A stretch of 64,000 nucleotides of DNA from Hormiphora californensis (Eukaryota > Ctenophora > Tentaculata > Cydippida > Pleurobrachiidae). Positions 29,039-41,618 of this stretch are shown piece by piece. Position 1 is the first letter of the stretch. Each line of letters starts with the position of its first letter. The DNA lies in assembly GCA_020137815.1 (NCBI GenBank), contig CM035351.1, forward strand, positions 1,289,966-1,353,965. Direction: 5' to 3'. The notes under the pieces were generated by a model. That model was not told where the DNA came from, made no database searches, and worked only from the letters and a program-made list of their open reading frames with translations. Made by a program: the position numbers and the translations under genes.

Positions 29039-32000
29039 CTACGACTGCATGGTGATGAACTTTGCGATTTGTAGTTGGTGCTCAGATACACAGGTCTCAT
29101 GGTCACCATCCACTGAGTCCACATGGACCTTGCCAGAACACAACTCACTCAAACCGTAGTCTTCCCCGTCCTGAAAATATGAAATTTAGTAAAAAAAAAG
29201 TGTGTCAACTTTTTTACTTGTATGTACATGTTGTAGACAAAAACTACTAAAAAAATACTCTGAAATTTGCTGAAGGATTCCACTTTGAAACCCTCTAAAT
29301 TACCTGGAAACTATCTTTTGCCCGCAAAAGATGCACAGGAGCGGAGAGGAGAGATGATGGTTTGTATCCATCCGCCATAAGAATCAGTCTGACGTATGCT
29401 TCACACTTCGCCTCGTGTTCAGCAACATCCATCCTTGGCCGAGACTCTTTTAGAATGGACAGGGCCAGCTGGGAGAGAGTGTGGTTTAGTAAACTATATA
29501 GCTTGATAAGAGTTCATTGAATTGTTCATAAGCCATGCCACGGCCCCATAAGCTAACGTGTTTTTCTGAAAAGAAGTCTCTAGTCTAGATCAGATACCCC
29601 AACTACCACCACCGTTATATCTTACCTTAGTTTGAGCGGTAGTGTCACTATTCAGATGGGTAATCTTCTCGTACATCCCTTCAGCAGCCTGATCCCCAAA
29701 GTTCCGTCTCACATAACTCAACACTGACTCTGTACTGTACTGCAGCTGGGTTCTGTTCATCTTCAGAACCTCCTCCTTACCTCCCTCGATCTGACCCCGG
29801 ACCCAGTTGGGAGAGCCATCAATAAGGCACAACCCACCCTCCATACCATCTCCCTTACTCTGCAGGGCGATCTCAAATGCGACAACAGCACCGAATGAAT
29901 AGCCTCCCAGTCGGAATGAGGCTGATCCCCGGTGAGAGTTAATAGCAGCCAGATAATGGGATGCCAGGTTCTCTACTGAGTCCAGAGGGGCCGATGAGGT
30001 CAGTTGAACTCCGTATACCGTCCTTCCTAGGTGCTGGGCAATATTTTTCAAGTGGTGTCAGATCCAGTGTGATAGGGTGTATCAGATAAGAGTGGAGTAG
30101 TGTCAGAAACTTTCTTCAACTCCACAACAATCCCCTCACTCCCATCTTTCTTTTCCTCTTTAGTCTCAGCAGCTGTCCTCCCCACCACCATTCTGTAGCC
30201 CTGCGATGGCCTCTAGGGTCAGGTTCCTTATCTCCTTACTAGATAACCGAATATCAGCTCTCTCCAGAGCCTGCTTCACCTCCACTCCCATTAGAGAGTC
30301 CAAGCCCAAGATCACCCAGTGTGGCCTTGTGGTCCAGCTTGGTGGGGTCCTGATGCTCCCAGAATATTAGCTAACTACCATCACCAGATCAGTAGTCTGA
30401 GTCACCTGATCTCCCAGAATCAGCCTTGTCAGCCAAGACAATACTCGACACAACACCACACTTCAGCGTCATTGCTTTCGGACATGGTTGAGAGACAGTT
30501 CCAGATCCTCTGTGGGTATGTTCCCCCGATAGTTAGGCATCATTGCCCACCATGGAGTGGGCCATCCCCACATCTCCGATAGCACCCCACTGAATAGCGA
30601 GACCGGGTAGACCCTCTCTTCTCCTGCCCTCACAGATCCTCTCCAACACACTGTTAGCTGCTGCATAGTTGCTCTGTCCCGAGTTACCCCGTCCACTAAC
30701 TACACTGGAGAAACATACAAAGTGCTCCAATCCAGGGCAGATATCACGTGATAGCACATCCAGGTGTTGAGCTGTGGAAACCTTGGCCTGGAATACCTGC
30801 TGGAATTCCTTGATGGTCAGATTCTCCAACAAACCATCTCGAAGGATTCCAGCCAGATGGAAGATACCTGTTAGAGGTGCGGAGAGAGACTCCAACATAT
30901 TCCTAACACCCTGTTCCGTTGTTGTATCCCCAGTAACTATGGTAACCACAACTCCTCGTGCTCGTAACCTGGATACAACCCACTTCTGGTAGGTATCACG
31001 TGGTCCTGACCGGCTGGTAACGATAATCCTAGTGGCACCCTGATCTGCCAACCATTGCACCAACTCTAAACCAAACCCACCTAGTCCACCTGTTACTAGA
31101 TAACACTTCTCCTCCGCTGCAGAGAACCGTGGAACAATGGATGAAGGAGGTGCACCGTCCTCACTCTTAGTACTGATAACCACCTTTCCAATGTGCTTCC
31201 CCTGCGCCATGTACCGGAATGCACCCTCTAGTTGGTTGTTGTGGAAGGTAGTGGTTGGGAGAGGTCGGACAACACCACTCTTCATACCATCCACTAGTAG
31301 TTGCCGGACCTCCTCCCAGTCAGTGTTGCCAGACTCGAAGAGGGCGTCTAGGAGGATACCATGGAATGAAATGTTGCGGAGAAATACAGCTAGACCCACT
31401 GGGTTGTTCTCGCTCATGTCGTATTTTCCGATTTCTAGGAAGCGGCCGTGTCGGGATACGCAGCGTAGTGATGCCTGGAGAGGGCGGAAAGGGGTTAGAT
31501 GTTAAATCGGGAGTTGTTCTTGATAGCGTGACTATCCTTCCCGTGACTAGTGCAGGAACGAACAAGGTAAATAGGGTTTGACACTCGATCAAGGGATGAT
31601 TGTAGTTCTATTATTTACCTTGAGTTGATCTCCAGCGAGAGAGTTAAGGACAACATTGACACCCTTAGACCCCGTCATTCTCATTATATCCTGCTCAAAC
31701 TTAGTATCCCGCGAGTAGAGGATGTGGTCCCTGAGGAGTCCAGGGAACCGCTCACATAGGAAGTCTGTCTTCAACTGGCTACCAACTGTAGTAAATACCT
31801 GGGTGAAGTGAGTTGTTAGAATAAGAAGAAATATGTTCTCCATATTCTGAAATCCGCAGCGTTTGTGCAGGGAATACGCAAGATATACGCACAGGATGTT
31901 CTCTCCTTACCTCGCATCCCATACTGAGTGCAATGCTAATAGCAGCCTGTCCCACACCCCCACTACCACTGTGAATCAACACGCTCTCTCCACGACGCAG

Positions 32001-35000
32001 TCTCCCTCGGCAGATTAGGGAGTAGTAGGCAGTACAGTAGACAACCGGGACACTGGCTGCCTCTTCCAGGGACCAAGAGTCGGGCACCTGTGTGGGGTAT
32101 CAGATGATTAGTTAGAGTCATGATACATCTCCAACCCAATTAAAGATTGTTAGTTTTTGGAAGGATTCTAGCGTCTCAGTACACTTGACTTGGAACTGTT
32201 GAACTACTCAAGTTAACTAAACATACCGGCCAGGTGAATTCAGGTTTAGTAAGGACACGTGTAGCGAGAGCCTTGACGGGCAAGATACCCATGACACGTG
32301 ATCCAGTCACGTGACCACTGAATTCCAATCCCAGAACACAGTCATTGCTTCCCTGGAGCTCCATTGGTAGGGCATCAGGAGGCAGTTTCCCAGTGGCTAT
32401 CATAACATCACGGAAATTGAGGGAGGCAAAGGAAACCTGAACAATATGGGGGAGATGAGTAGGAACCGGCGATACCGGATATTTTTTTCTCGATTCGATC
32501 TCGATCTTTTTTTGGACGACCAAAATTTTTCGATTCGATCTCGATTCGATCTTTTGGGGTTCAAAAAATTTCGATTCGATCTCGATTCGATCTTTGAGCG
32601 TTCAAAAAATTTCGATTCGATCTCGATTCGATCTTTGAGGATTCAAAAACTTTCGATTCGATCTCGATTCGATCTTTCGGTTTTCAAAAAATCTCGATTC
32701 GATCTCGATTCGATCTTTGAGGGTTCAAAAAATCTCGATTCGATCTCGATTCGATCTTTTGGTTTTCAAAAAATTTCGATTCGATCTCGATTCGATCTTT
32801 GGGGGATGGAAAAATATCGATTCGATCTCGATTCGATCTTTGTGCGATCAAAAACTTTCGATTCGATCTCGATTCGATTCGATCTTTCGATCCTTCGATT
32901 CGATCCTATAATAACGCCGGTTTCTACTGGCTAGGAACCGAAGATTCTTGATATTTTCTTCTCGATCCCGATTCGATCTTTGGGTGACCGATCAAAATTT
33001 TTCGATTCGATCTCGATTCGATCTTTGGGGGATCAAAAAATATTGATTCGATCACGATTCGATTTTTCGGGGTTCAAAAAATATCGATTCGATCTCGATT
33101 CGATCTTTGGGTGATAAAAAACTTTCGATTCGATCTCGATTCGATCTTTTGGGGTTCAAAAACTTTCGATTCGATCTCGATTCGATCTTTGAGCGTTCAA
33201 AAAATTTCGATTCGATTCGATTCGATCTTTGAGGGCTCAAAAAACTACTCGATTCGATTCGATTCGATCCGATCTCTCGATCTTTTGATTCGATTCGATA
33301 TTATCGCCGGTTCCTAGAGATGAGTAACATATTTTAGGGGTTATACCTGACAATTGACAAAAATAATGCTTCTTTCTCTCCTAGTCTATCTATCTCTCTC
33401 TTCATCCCCCTTTCTTACCTCACAGGTTATCATGCCAGGTGAGACCTTTGGCTCAGGGGCCTGGATCCAGGACAGAGAAGACAGGTCACCCCTTGTAATA
33501 GTATCAACATAAGCAGCTGTTGTGGCACGTGATTCCTCTTCCCCCTTAGTGACAATATCAGTGTGTCTGTATGTGCCCCAGACCCCATCTCGGAGCACGT
33601 TGGAGACAAGGTCCCGGGTCATGATGGTGTCCCGGATGGGTTTATTGAGGGGGACATCGCTTAGGATACTCCTGAGGAAAGAGGGTTGCAATTAGACATC
33701 GTGATTTTGAAACATGCCCACTTTGATGTTTCTTCAAATACTTTTAGCTAGTTATAGCCGGTAACCAGTAGTTACCAGCCGAGTTACCAGTCCGTTACTA
33801 CTAGTTACAGTCTAGTTACATCCTCGTTACTAATGTAGTTACCTGATTTTAGGAGAGCAGTCCTCCTGTCTGAGAGCGTTACTAATTCCCTGGGTACCAC
33901 TTTTCTCATCACCATACAACCACACCCTATCAACCCCATCATCCAGCACTGCAGACTGCAGTACCTCAGTCCAGGTGAACTCGTCAGATGAGACCTCCAC
34001 AAACTTACACCGGGACTCTTCAATCTGTGGTGTGGTGTTCCTCAGTAGTACCACCCTGATATCACCAGCTGTAACACTAGCAACACAATCACCCATGGCA
34101 ACCTGATCTCCACCCCAGCCAACATGGATCAACCAGCAGCCATCTTGAAGGGATCCCAACACGTTGCCTAGCGACTCCTCAGTAGGACACACTGCTGATG
34201 ACGTCAAGATGACGTCATGTCGTGTGGAGATGGTTTCCATGGTAACATCCCAGACGAATGACTCTAATCCGGCGTGTTCATCCTCAACTAGCTCCTTCTG
34301 TCTCTCATCACCCACTGCTACCTTGTATGTGCATATAGGTCGGCCTGGATTTGTGTTTAGCACCGACTCCGTGATGTTCTTCAACACCGACACTCCCCCA
34401 ACCTCACAGACGGTTATGGGGCTGTTTCCTTCAATATTTTCCTGGCAGATATCCAAAAGATGTCTCAGGTTCTTCTCGAGGAGGTCTTTCAGCTCAGTTA
34501 GTGCAGCCACGTGATTGGTTGCTGTTACCGTGGTTGCCAGGGGTGATAGTGTCACGTGGTTAGGGGTGTAGTCGTAACTCTCAAACATGACTGGTTTTAG
34601 GTCAGATCTTCGTTGGGATAGCGTAGTGTGAAGTCCTGAGAGGGAGGAAAATGTATGAAAAACATGCTTTAGTAAAGCCTTGAAGATTAAAAAGAGCACC
34701 AATGCCTTGTCTATTTACCCATTGCCCTGACAACCTCTGACAACGTACCCTGAATAAGAACTCCTCCTGCGGAACACTCTGTAGTGTTGTGGTCAACAGT
34801 AAAGGTAATAGCGTCCCCTATTTCTGGCTGTTTACTGGGATCAATGATCAACTGTCTAACTCGTGTGGGTAGTCTGAGTGCTCTACCACCATTTCCAATC
34901 AACTGAACCTGGGGAGAGAAAGAGGAGAGTTAGGTAATGGCACGATGATGAAGATGGAAATATTAACTCCATTCTGTCTTCTGCCAAAAACGAATGTTCT

Positions 35001-38000
35001 CAAACATGTCTTGTCCTCAGTGTGTACCTGTAGCATGGTATCCAGGAAGCTGACCCAATCTCCATCCCATCTCAGTTCTCCACAAGTCCCAGCCTCATCA
35101 GCCTTGATGATGCCCTGGTAGAGTGGACCATACTCGTAACCACGCAACCTGAATTCCTTGTAGACCCCCTCGGGTGCTAGGACACACTCCTCCAAAGAGG
35201 GAGTTGTTGTTGAGTTGGTTGGCATGGCAACATCATCAGCTAGGTACTGGCCAGTTACAATCAGAGAATCACCGTTTGTAACCTCGAATTTACGGGCTCC
35301 AGGAGATAGAGTTACTGTCATAGTGGTGGGCCCTTGAGTGCTCAGAATGGTCGCCTGATGGAGAAGAGAGGTTTACGTGAAAATGGAGGAAATAACGACA
35401 CCGAATCCCAAACCATGTTTGATTGTGCATGTAAACTCTCTGAATACTTGAACTCTATCTATCTATCCCTCACTTGATCTATTCCCTCTCTCTCCCTCTC
35501 TCGAAGAACAACACAAACACTCGGTGTGTTTATACCTGATGTAGTGCAATCTCCTGCATGACGACAGGGAACTTGTCCACTGTAGAGTGGTGAAGAGTTG
35601 CCACACTCCTCCAAACTAGATACAGATACCCCGTGGCAGGGAGAAGATTCCTCCCATCAATCACGTGATCTCTCATCGTATTGTACACGTTGGATGTGTC
35701 TGTGGTGTCTACCTTGTAGTTGTAGGATACCTGTCCGCTGCCCCCACTGGCACTACCGAAGTCCTCTAGGGAGGGAGTGTTGTATTGGACTGAGTGGTCC
35801 CAGTCAACTAGCCCTGCCATGGGCGGCAGATTCACCTGGGAGTTAGGGAGTGGTTGAAAGGAGAGGTTGGGGATAAGAGGATGAACCGGGAAGTTGTATA
35901 ACTACCAGCTGGATAGCACAAGAAAACAAATGACCACGAAATAAAATTCCAATAATTTACCAGTGGTAGGGAGGGTGCTTCGTAGAACTTTGAGAAGGCA
36001 GGATTGACTCCCCAGTTCCACAGTTTACCAATACTGTTCAGGAAGAACTCGACACATTTGGGGTCCATCCTCTTCATTAGAGACAGAACGGAACAGGAGG
36101 GTAGGGCCCGTTTTAGGATGGACTGGAGAAGACCACATGCCGCAATTTCAACAACTATAGCATTCTCAGGAACGTGCTTCAGACTGTCATGGAACCTGTA
36201 GGGAAAGGGTGTTAGAGTGTTAAGGGTTTTAGCGGTGTTAGAGTCAGTTAGATGTTAGATTGGTGTCAGGTAAACTCGAAGATCTAGGGTGGAAACAAGT
36301 ACAATAACAAGCTGGAAGATCGTGTTCCTTTATTTTGTGAAATGAAACTGGTGAAATCGCTCTACATAATAATTGTAATTCACCTGACGGGACTGACGAG
36401 GTTGTTTGACAGATAGGTTGCGTCACAGTTCTTGGCAAGATGCCAGTCTGCCTCTTTCCTAGAGGTACAAACCCACCCAGCTGACCGAGGTTTGGGATGG
36501 GGGATAACAGGCAACAAACACGCCTCCAATTTAGGTCCAACTGTCTCCAGTATGGGAGAATGGAAGGCCACACCACAACTCGCTACCATTTTTGCAAAGA
36601 CTCCCTCACTCTTCAACTTCTCAACTAGACCCTCCACCAAGGATTTCACCCCGGAAATGGTGACTGAGTCCTCGGAGTTGTGGCACGCAGCGACAACACC
36701 AGGTGGGCAGATTGCAGTGGCCTCCTCCCAGGTCAGACCAACAGCAGCCATGGCACCTTCATCCAAGTTGGCGTCCTTGATACACTTGCCTAGAGGAGGG
36801 AGGGGTTTAGTTTTGGGAGAAATTGGGTGGGGGATTGGAGAAGTTTAGTGAAGAGAGTAAGAGGAAAACGAGAGTCGAGACCCGGGGCCAAAATAGGAGG
36901 ACCCGGATCGGGGCTTACCTCGGAAATAGCTAGCCAGTATGGTCTGTTTGATATCCAAACATCCATCAGTGTACCCACAAACCAACTCCCCAACGCTGTG
37001 GCCAATAATCCCATCTGGCGTTAGTCCAAACTCTCTGAGTAGGTCCACTAGACCAATCTGAACTGCGCACAGCCCCACAAAGGCATTCTCTGGGGTTTGG
37101 AGGTTGGCGGCGGGGCTGGTTATCAAGGAGTAAACGTCAATGTCACATCCAGGGACGGACCTGAGTGCTCGGGTACACGTCTCAATTGACCTGGGGAGAG
37201 TGATGGGTTAGTAAATAGAGATTAGAGAATCACCTTGGTGACGCACTACTAGCCGCACGAAGCACGGCAAACGAAGCCCGTGAGGGGATGGCATCACCAA
37301 AGAATCACCATCATCAGTTTGTCACTCGATCTACAAAACAGTACCATCCAAAACGACTACTCTTTTCTGTTACACTTACTTTCTGAAGGTTTCATATCGT
37401 AGCATGTCTCGCCCCATCTCGGGCCACTGGGCTCCCATTCCCGTCATAACGAACCAGAGTGGCCTCTTCTCAGTGGGAGGAGAACTCTCACCCACCACTG
37501 GCTCCCTCTTCACACCATTCAACACCACAAAGCCACGTGTCACGGTGTTAGCAGGGGCTGCATTCTGTGCTATCATGTGCATGTAACTGAGTTTGTCATG
37601 GGTAACCTCCGCATCTCGGACCCGGTATAGGGATGATAGGGTCTGGTCAGCAGAACGGTTGTAGTAGGGCACCAGCATTGGGATTTCAGAGTTAACGGGC
37701 CGGGCTTCCTCTCGAGAAACTCCCTGTGGAAATGGTTGCGTTATGGGCGAGTTTGGATAGAAGAGATTGGATTCATGAAGGAGCAACATTTGTGTTTATG
37801 AAGGAACAATGTTTGTGTTTATGAAGGAACAATGTTTGTGTTTATATGAAGGAACAATATTTGTGTTTATGAAGGAGCAATATTTGTGTTTATGAAGGAG
37901 CTAACCTGTAGGATAACGTGAGCATTGGCTCCACCAAAACCAAATGAGTTCACTCCAATTATGTCACCGGTGTTTAGTTCAAGGTGATTCGCTGTCACCG

Positions 38001-40261
38001 GCTGTACTGTCCCATCAACGAGGGGTGTCAACTGGGAAATAGGGTGTTAGGAACTGTTTTCTTACTGTCCCCGGAAAATTAGGTTAAAAAGACGGTTCTC
38101 GTTTTTACAGTTATCATTGCATTGCAATGTTACCTTTGGGTTAGCACTCTGGAAGTTGATATTAGCTGGAATCTTCTTGTAATGATAACTAAGTAGAACT
38201 TTAGCCAGGGCAGCTACCCCACTACTTGGTTCACTGTGCCCCATGTTGCTCTTAACGCTACCCACAAAAAGGGGCTGGGGTCGGGGCGAGTTGAGGAAAA
38301 ATTTCTCAACACCCTGCATCTCCTGTGTGTCACCGGCCTGGGTTCCTGTTCCGTGCATTTCTAGGTAGTACACCTGCAGAGGGGGAAGTTTAGTTCAGAT
38401 CTAGATAGGAGGTTACCATCATATGATGAGAGTGAACCTATGTTATAATGAGCCACAGATGATCATGTCATGAGTGGAGCTATAAACAGATAACCTGATG
38501 TGGACAAATGACAAACAATCATTCCAGAATAGAGTGACGTCATAATGACATCATAAACCTACTGACCTCTTCTGGTTTCACACCGGCATCACCGTACAGA
38601 TCCTGTAATAGCTGACACTGAATCTCGTGATTGGGATAAGTGATCCCCTCTCCTTTGTACCCGTCTGTGTTGGTTCGGGTTCCCAAGACCCTAGCATAGG
38701 CCCTCCTAGAGAGACTCTCCTTGGATAGGATAACAGCGGCAACGGTCTCTGCTCGGACGTACCCATTAGCTCGCTCATCAAACACCTGGTGGTGGGGAAG
38801 TGGGTTAGTCTCAGGATAACATGGAGTATTTAGGGCTCTGTAGATGAAAGGGTGGGTAACGATGAGTGACTCTCAGTGCAGTATAAAGGGGGATATTATG
38901 TGCTACTTACTTTGCAGGATCCATCCTGTGAGAGCATTGAAAGTCGGTGGAAGTCCAGGGAAGAGTTAGGTTTGAGGAGGATGTTAACACCGGCTGCAAT
39001 GGCCATATCACATTCACCCAGTTGAATTGCCTGGTAAAGTTAGGGAAATAGTTAATGTCTTGAAAACCTCGTCTAAATTTTCCCTAATTATTAGGGACCA
39101 ACTTACAAAAAGTACCAGGGTATACTAACAGGCCCGGTATCTCAACTCAACTAACCTTATTGGCAGCATCAACAGCGAACATGCTGGAGCTACAAGCTGT
39201 ATCCAGGGTGTAACTGGGTCCTCTGAAATCAAATGTGAAGGCTATCCTGTTAGCTATCATGCACCGACAACAACCAAGCAGCCCGTATCCGGTCTGGGCA
39301 TCTGCATCTGAAGTCCAGGCATCGTATGCTTCAGAAGAGGATCCTCCAACATACACACCAATCTTCTTTCCTTTTAGCTCAGAGGGGTGGTAGCCTGAAG
39401 GGGGATTAGAGGGTGAGATGGGTGGTAGCCTGAAGGGGGATTAGAGGGTGTGAGGGATTGAAAAAGAGTGAGATTATGGTATTTTAGTAAACCATTTGTA
39501 ATGTTCATACAGTGTGAGAGTGTGAACTAGGCAATGAATAATGAATGTTTGCACATGACTGATGACGTTATGATGTGCAAACCGGTGTAGTTAGGGAATG
39601 GGATGAGCGGGGGAATAGTTTGTCTCAAGATTCGATTTCGTAATCAAATACGCACTCCAATCTTTTTGTGATAAATAAACTCGGGGTTACAATAATCATA
39701 CAGGACTAAGATCCCCAAAAACATGACATAAGTTTGTCTACTTTGTACTGACCAGGGTAGGGTCGGGTACAAGATAGGCAAAATACAAGATCCCTCATCC
39801 CTGTGGAACTTACCAGAATCAAGAATTGCCTCGTAGCAAACTTCCAGGAGCACTCTCAGCTGTGGGTCCATCTGATTTGCCTGCTTCGCGCTGACTCCGA
39901 AGAATGACGCATCAAAACTGGCGATATCGTGTAACAATCCGGTCCGTTCGGGCAGTCCAAATATCCCGGCTGGCCATCGTCGAGGCTCTGATGTCACCAT
40001 ATCCCGTCCTGGGTAGGGTTGGGGGTTATTAGGGGGATTTAGTGAGAACATAAAGAGTCTTTTTTGTGTTTGTGGTAATGGAACAGGTGTTGTGATCATA
40101 ACAAAAGATCTGCCCTAGACTCAAAACTGACAAATTTTCCATGTCCCTACAGATTCTAAGGATATTGTCCTACCTGAGACGAGGTTGTCCCAGAATTCAT
40201 CCACATTATTTGAATTGGGAAAGCGGCCCGAGAGCCCTGATATTACAACTTGTTCCTTCAT
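29039..40261 (-). CDS. FASN: Type I fatty acid synthase (animal FASN)
   Basis: Cytosolic multienzyme that builds long-chain fatty acids from acetyl- and malonyl-CoA with NADPH. There are 22 coding exons, about 2,350 codons (human about 2,510): 40261-40174, 40008-39814, 39394-39156, 39030-38911, 38785-38567, 38373-38134, 38031-37906, 37723-37380, 37190-36919, 36789-36384, 36195-35961, 35835-35536, 35354-35028, 34908-34719, 34635-33843, 33671-33419, 32436-32227, 32087-31911, 31798-31619, 31474-29626, 29468-29304 and 29170-29039. Order and motifs: ketosynthase (DTACSSS Cys; EMHGTGT and KSNMGH His), malonyl/acetyl transferase (GHSVGE Ser), dehydratase ([15 protein letters not shown]), non-catalytic methyltransferase-like part, enoyl reductase ([29 protein letters not shown]), ketoreductase ([13 protein letters not shown]), acyl carrier (GLDSLMG-type site, Ser codon at 30295-30297) and thioesterase (GYSFGA; final GDHE). 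Start Met begins [15 protein letters not shown], as in the family. The acyl-carrier region has several frameshifts (see separate entry). The terminal thioesterase and this domain order favour FASN over animal FAS-like polyketide synthases. Confidence 0.95.
30050..30540 (-). other. FASN: Frameshift-dense segment of the synthase (KR end, ACP, TE start)
   Basis: Within the large exon the frame is intact to about 30535 ([11 protein letters not shown]) and again from about 30051 ([14 protein letters not shown]). Between them the recognisable protein jumps frame about eight times. Pieces in order include [91 protein letters not shown] and [11 protein letters not shown]. One shift is an extra G just before the Leu-Asp-Ser site (30304-30306). 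Either the consensus sequence is locally poor or this copy is damaged here; the rest of the gene is open. Confidence 0.8.
32460..33316. mobile_element. hAT-type non-autonomous element filled with tandem repeats
   Basis: It lies in the synthase intron between exons 33419 and 32436. The 8-bp sequence GAGATGAG directly flanks both sides (32452-32459, 33317-33324), the duplication length made by hAT transposases. The ends are TAGGAACCGGCGATA and its inverted copy. The interior is a repeat of about 50 bp built from TTCGATTCGATCTCGATTCG plus an AT-rich linker. Internal ends at 32915-32926 and 32932-32940 show it is two head-to-tail copies joined by five bases. Apparent proteins here are repeat translations. 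Confidence 0.85.
37773..37901. repeat. 23-bp tandem repeat next to a synthase 5' splice site
   Basis: About five and a half copies of a unit containing TGTTTATGAAGGAACAAT end at the donor of the exon 38031-37906. Confidence 0.9.
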
Positions 40262-41618
40262 TAGTGTTATGCCATCAGTTATCTGTGCAAAAATGAGTTA
40301 GTTATCAACTTTTTGCAAGGGTTCACGGCAAAATACGACGGTAAAAGATAAGATAAGTCCAGCGGGGGAGGTCACAAAGCGGTGGGTGTGCAAAGAAAAC
40401 AGAACTGAGGGCGATCTCTCATTGCTTTATGTTGTGGGAGGATGAGACTCCGGCGTGCACACTAACTGCTGTTCTCTCTGCAGGGGTGGCGTGTTTACCT
40501 CCCTCTCTTTGTACAGGCCGGCGTGATTTTCAGCATGTGCCGGCGTGATAGCTAATGTTGTAAGCTGAGTGACGTTCTCCCTGCTTCAAATCACGCTGCC
40601 TCTCTCTCTCGGACCAGGATACTACCATAAAACCACATACTCCCTACAGAGTAAACATGGCAGGAAAACTACACATAATTGTTAATTGCCTAATTGAGGG
40701 GCGCTTTGTATTATACCGAGAGTTGAGAAAGAGAGAGTGGGACTAAACTTCCGGGCCTGCTTCCGTTAGAACAAAGTCATCTTGTTATTGTCAGCTATGA
40801 ATACAACAATTACCAATACAATCACGATCATACACGCTACACCAGCTAATGAATTGCAACCAAACGCATCATGCGAGACCGAACAAAGGAAAGGCGGGAA
40901 GAGAGAGTTCGCGGCGTGACCCGCTATTCTGCACGTGCATGCGCGCGCAGGACGGTCGCGCTGGCAAGGGACAGGTAATGGCTACCATAAGGTAGAAAAT
41001 AGAAAGGTTGTTTAACAGACCACAAAACTACAGCAGTAACTTAACCGTTGACATGTCCCTAGTCTGTTAGCTCTCACACCGGACCAAATGGACAGACAGC
41101 GTAGCATGGCAAAGTAACCGGCGCCTTTCTGTGAGATCATCGGTCCCCCGGCCCAATATCAGCCCAATACGGGTACTATGACATTTTCACCAACCATATT
41201 TTGAGACAAAGAAATATAGACGGTTTTTACGGGGTGTTAACAAAATAATAATAATAATAAAACAGCTCATAAAGCTCATAAACAAATAATAAAACTGCTT
41301 TGTATCACTTCCTCAAGTCTCAACACTGTCAGGCCAATGCTCTGACCCGACCACAGTTCTTGCGCGACAATAGGGTCAGGCAAAGTCTCAACACATCTTA
41401 ATCAATACATTCTGAACTCCTCTCGGCACTTGTTACACTTTTTATACCCCTGAATCAACAACTCGGCACTACAATGGGGATGACAAGTTCTGCCAGTCTC
41501 GGATCTCTCTCAACACCAATACAATAATTTGGATAAGAATATCAAGTTCATTTCTATAACTTTCAGATCTCGGATATCTCTTAGTGTTCGATTTATCTTC
41601 TCCGGCCACTGCTTATCC
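40262..41618. other. Synthase upstream region and ASH2L 3' flank
   Basis: No coding exon is recognised. A probable untranslated exon precedes the synthase start: an acceptor-like CAG lies about 25 bp upstream of the Met codon. The 3' untranslated region of ASH2L should lie at the right end. Confidence 0.5.
40925..40960. promoter_or_regulatory. Possible synthase promoter element (E-box plus NRF1-like GC repeat)
   Basis: GCACGTGCATGCGCGCGC at 40931-40948 joins a CACGTG E-box to an alternating GC palindrome resembling NRF1 sites. It lies about 670 bp upstream of the synthase start codon. Animal FASN promoters use E-boxes bound by USF/SREBP. Location and motif are seen; function is inference. 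Confidence 0.3.

Noticed and set aside
32446-33317. 162-residue and similar Phe/Asp/Ser/Arg-rich frames
   Set aside because: They are translations of the 50-bp satellite inside the hAT element.
29039-40261. Reading the synthase as an animal FAS-like polyketide synthase
   Set aside because: The C-terminal thioesterase, full reductive set and close match of motifs throughout fit true FASN better.
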